Assembly (NCBI GenBank): GCA_944321175.1
Contig: CALUKI010000012.1
Coordinates: 31,704-95,703 of the forward strand
DNA length: 64,000 nucleotides
Origin: an uncultured Alistipes sp.
GTDB taxonomy: Bacteria; Bacteroidota; Bacteroidia; Bacteroidales; Rikenellaceae
Direction of reading: 5' to 3'
Part shown: positions 63,312-64,000 of the stretch, in pieces
How the letters are laid out: each line of letters begins with the position of its first letter
Position numbering within the stretch: the first letter of the stretch is position 1
Position numbers and translations under genes: made by a program
Notes under the pieces: generated by a model
What the model saw: only the letters and a program-made list of their open reading frames with translations
The model's database searches: none
What the model was told of the DNA's origin: nothing

Positions 63312-63587
63312 CTAAATTCGCAAGACAGCCCGTGGATAAGCATCTCCGGGCTGTTCGATGTCATGGCTGTGCCAACTGGCTGAGCCTGCCGTTTTGAGAT
63401 AGTCGTTCTGCCGCCAGATAAAGACATACTTCCTTTCCGGACAAGTCTCGTTGATGTGTCGTTCTTCACCATCGGGCGGACACAGACATAGTCTCAGTTC
63501 CATACTCCGTGAGCCTCTCACAATCCGTATCGGCAACTCCTCCGAACTTTCCGGGAGGACGATTACCAGCTGTTGATTCTTTCTCAT
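63312..63587 (-). CDS. Small hypothetical protein, possibly a remnant
   Basis: A 91-residue ORF starting MRKNQQLVIVLPESSEELPI and containing RSMELRLCLCPPDGE and ERKYVFIWRQNDYL. No domain recognised, no signal peptide and no membrane segment. It is next to the integrase remnant and downstream of lower-GC DNA, so it probably belongs to the same mobile region. It may be real or a truncated gene; no promoter box is clear. Confidence 0.4.
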   Translation of the reverse strand: MRKNQQLVIVLPESSEELPIRIVRGSRSMELRLCLCPPDGEERHINETCPERKYVFIWRQNDYLKTAGSASWHSHDIEQPGDAYPRAVLRI

Positions 63588-63693
63588 AAGTCAAACATGG
63601 TTTTAATCTACAAATCAAAAGACTTGAGAAAGCTACAGCAAAATCTGTTTTACAGACTACCGGAATGTTTTGTGAACAACCGGATTCAGAGAA

Positions 63694-63732
63694 AAAAATA
63701 ACGGCAATCTGCGTAAGAAACGCAGATTGCCG
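63694..63732 (-). terminator. Terminator of the gene entering from the right edge
   Basis: A perfect 13-bp stem CGGCAATCTGCGT/ACGCAGATTGCCG (63702-63714 with 63720-63732) and a T-rich tail on the minus strand, about 100 bases after the stop of the partial gene at 63830. Confidence 0.85.
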
Positions 63733-63829
63733 CTATAGTTCCTGCAGATTCGATTTAGAGCGGAACTGATACTGTATGGGTGCTACAAGATGGTCTTGAC
63801 TGCTGCATACGCGGCTTTTCTCTTTATAA

Positions 63830-64000
63830 TTACAACGTTCCTGTATGCGTTTCGGTGTACTTCACGCCGTTCAACGTGGCTCCGTCGCCGATGGTAATAT
63901 TCCCTGTTACCGTTCCAATTCCAGAACCAATATAACAGCTTGCATAGTCCCCTTTTGACACATTTACGACCGTATTTTCACCTGTGATGGTGATGCCTTT
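63830..64000 (-). CDS. C-terminal end of a repeat-rich, probably exported protein (partial)
   Basis: The last 56 codons of a gene that continues past the window edge. The visible part reads KGITITGENTVVNVSKGDYA, then a SCYIGSGIGTVTGNITIGDG stretch and a TLNGVKYTETHTGTL end. Short Thr/Val/Ile strands alternating with Gly are typical of beta-helix or adhesin-like surface proteins, but no family can be named from this length. Codon usage is more AT rich than the housekeeping genes, consistent with an acquired region. Confidence 0.65.
   Translation of the reverse strand, partial: KGITITGENTVVNVSKGDYASCYIGSGIGTVTGNITIGDGATLNGVKYTETHTGTL

Noticed and set aside
1..64000. CRISPR arrays, complete insertion sequences, rRNA genes or toxin-antitoxin pairs
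   Set aside because: No regularly spaced repeats, no transposase, no rRNA sequence and no convincing toxin-antitoxin pair were seen. The only mobile-element trace is the integrase remnant.

Overview
The window comes from the chromosome of a Bacteroidota member of the order Bacteroidales, most likely an Alistipes-like Rikenellaceae. This rests on high GC for the phylum (about 57 percent by eye), the phylum-specific promoter box TAnnTTTG before many genes, weak or absent Shine-Dalgarno sequences, an Oar-like TonB-dependent receptor, a PorX regulator, fimbrillin/PCMD/DUF4493 surface proteins and DUF4923 proteins. The genus is inference; a 16S or whole-genome comparison would settle it.

Layout. 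1-2457 (+): 3' part of nadE followed by two translationally coupled DUF4923 paralogues. 2829-10423 (-): a cell-surface locus with a DUF4493 lipoprotein, a 66-residue ORF carrying a G9 homopolymer, a large fimbrillin/PCMD-type lipoprotein, two paralogous outer-membrane barrels and a second PCMD lipoprotein. 10630-15485: S9 peptidase lipoprotein (-), Nudix hydrolase (+), SRPBCC protein (-), membrane-anchored LytTR regulator (-) and a small ExbB/TolQ-like membrane protein (+). 15814-17815 (-): tsaE and porX. 18470-18877 (+): HU protein behind a long purine-rich leader, then a 29-residue basic protein. 19175-31925 (+): RNase G, Mfd, and coaX/outer-membrane protein/TPR protein/lptC/CorC-type protein in tight succession, then a PpiD-like isomerase with its own promoter. 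32257-35667 (+): Oar-like receptor. 35836-45779 (-): a seven-gene run of glutaminyl cyclase, metH, metF, M20 amidohydrolase, RNase R, a nucleoside deoxyribosyltransferase-like lipoprotein and YqaA. 46101-54562: S28-type peptidase (+), DMT transporter (-), then tig, clpP, clpX and transketolase (+). 54774-58999 (-): nagB, a NagB-like/PIG-L fusion and a metallophosphatase with a second purine-rich leader. 59450-62394 (+): organophosphate transporter, ribulose-phosphate-epimerase-like enzyme and DeoR regulator. 62903-64000: tRNA-Phe followed by a decayed tyrosine-recombinase 3' end and lower-GC DNA, the likely edge of an integrated element.

How the genes work together. Most of the window is housekeeping: protein folding and turnover (tig-clpP-clpX, ppiD), RNA decay (rng, rnr), repair (mfd), one-carbon metabolism (metF/metH), cofactors (nadE, coaX), envelope biogenesis (lptC, barrels, porX) and amino-sugar or pentose-phosphate metabolism (nagB, tkt, epimerase). 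The accessory part is the 2.8-10.4 kb surface locus and the region after tRNA-Phe.

The most interesting signals are the G9 tract inside the small ORF of the surface locus (candidate phase variation), the long nearly all-purine 5' leaders before the HU and metallophosphatase genes (with shorter purine-rich repeat leaders before clpP and nagB), and a NagB-like domain whose usual catalytic Asp and His are both Gln.
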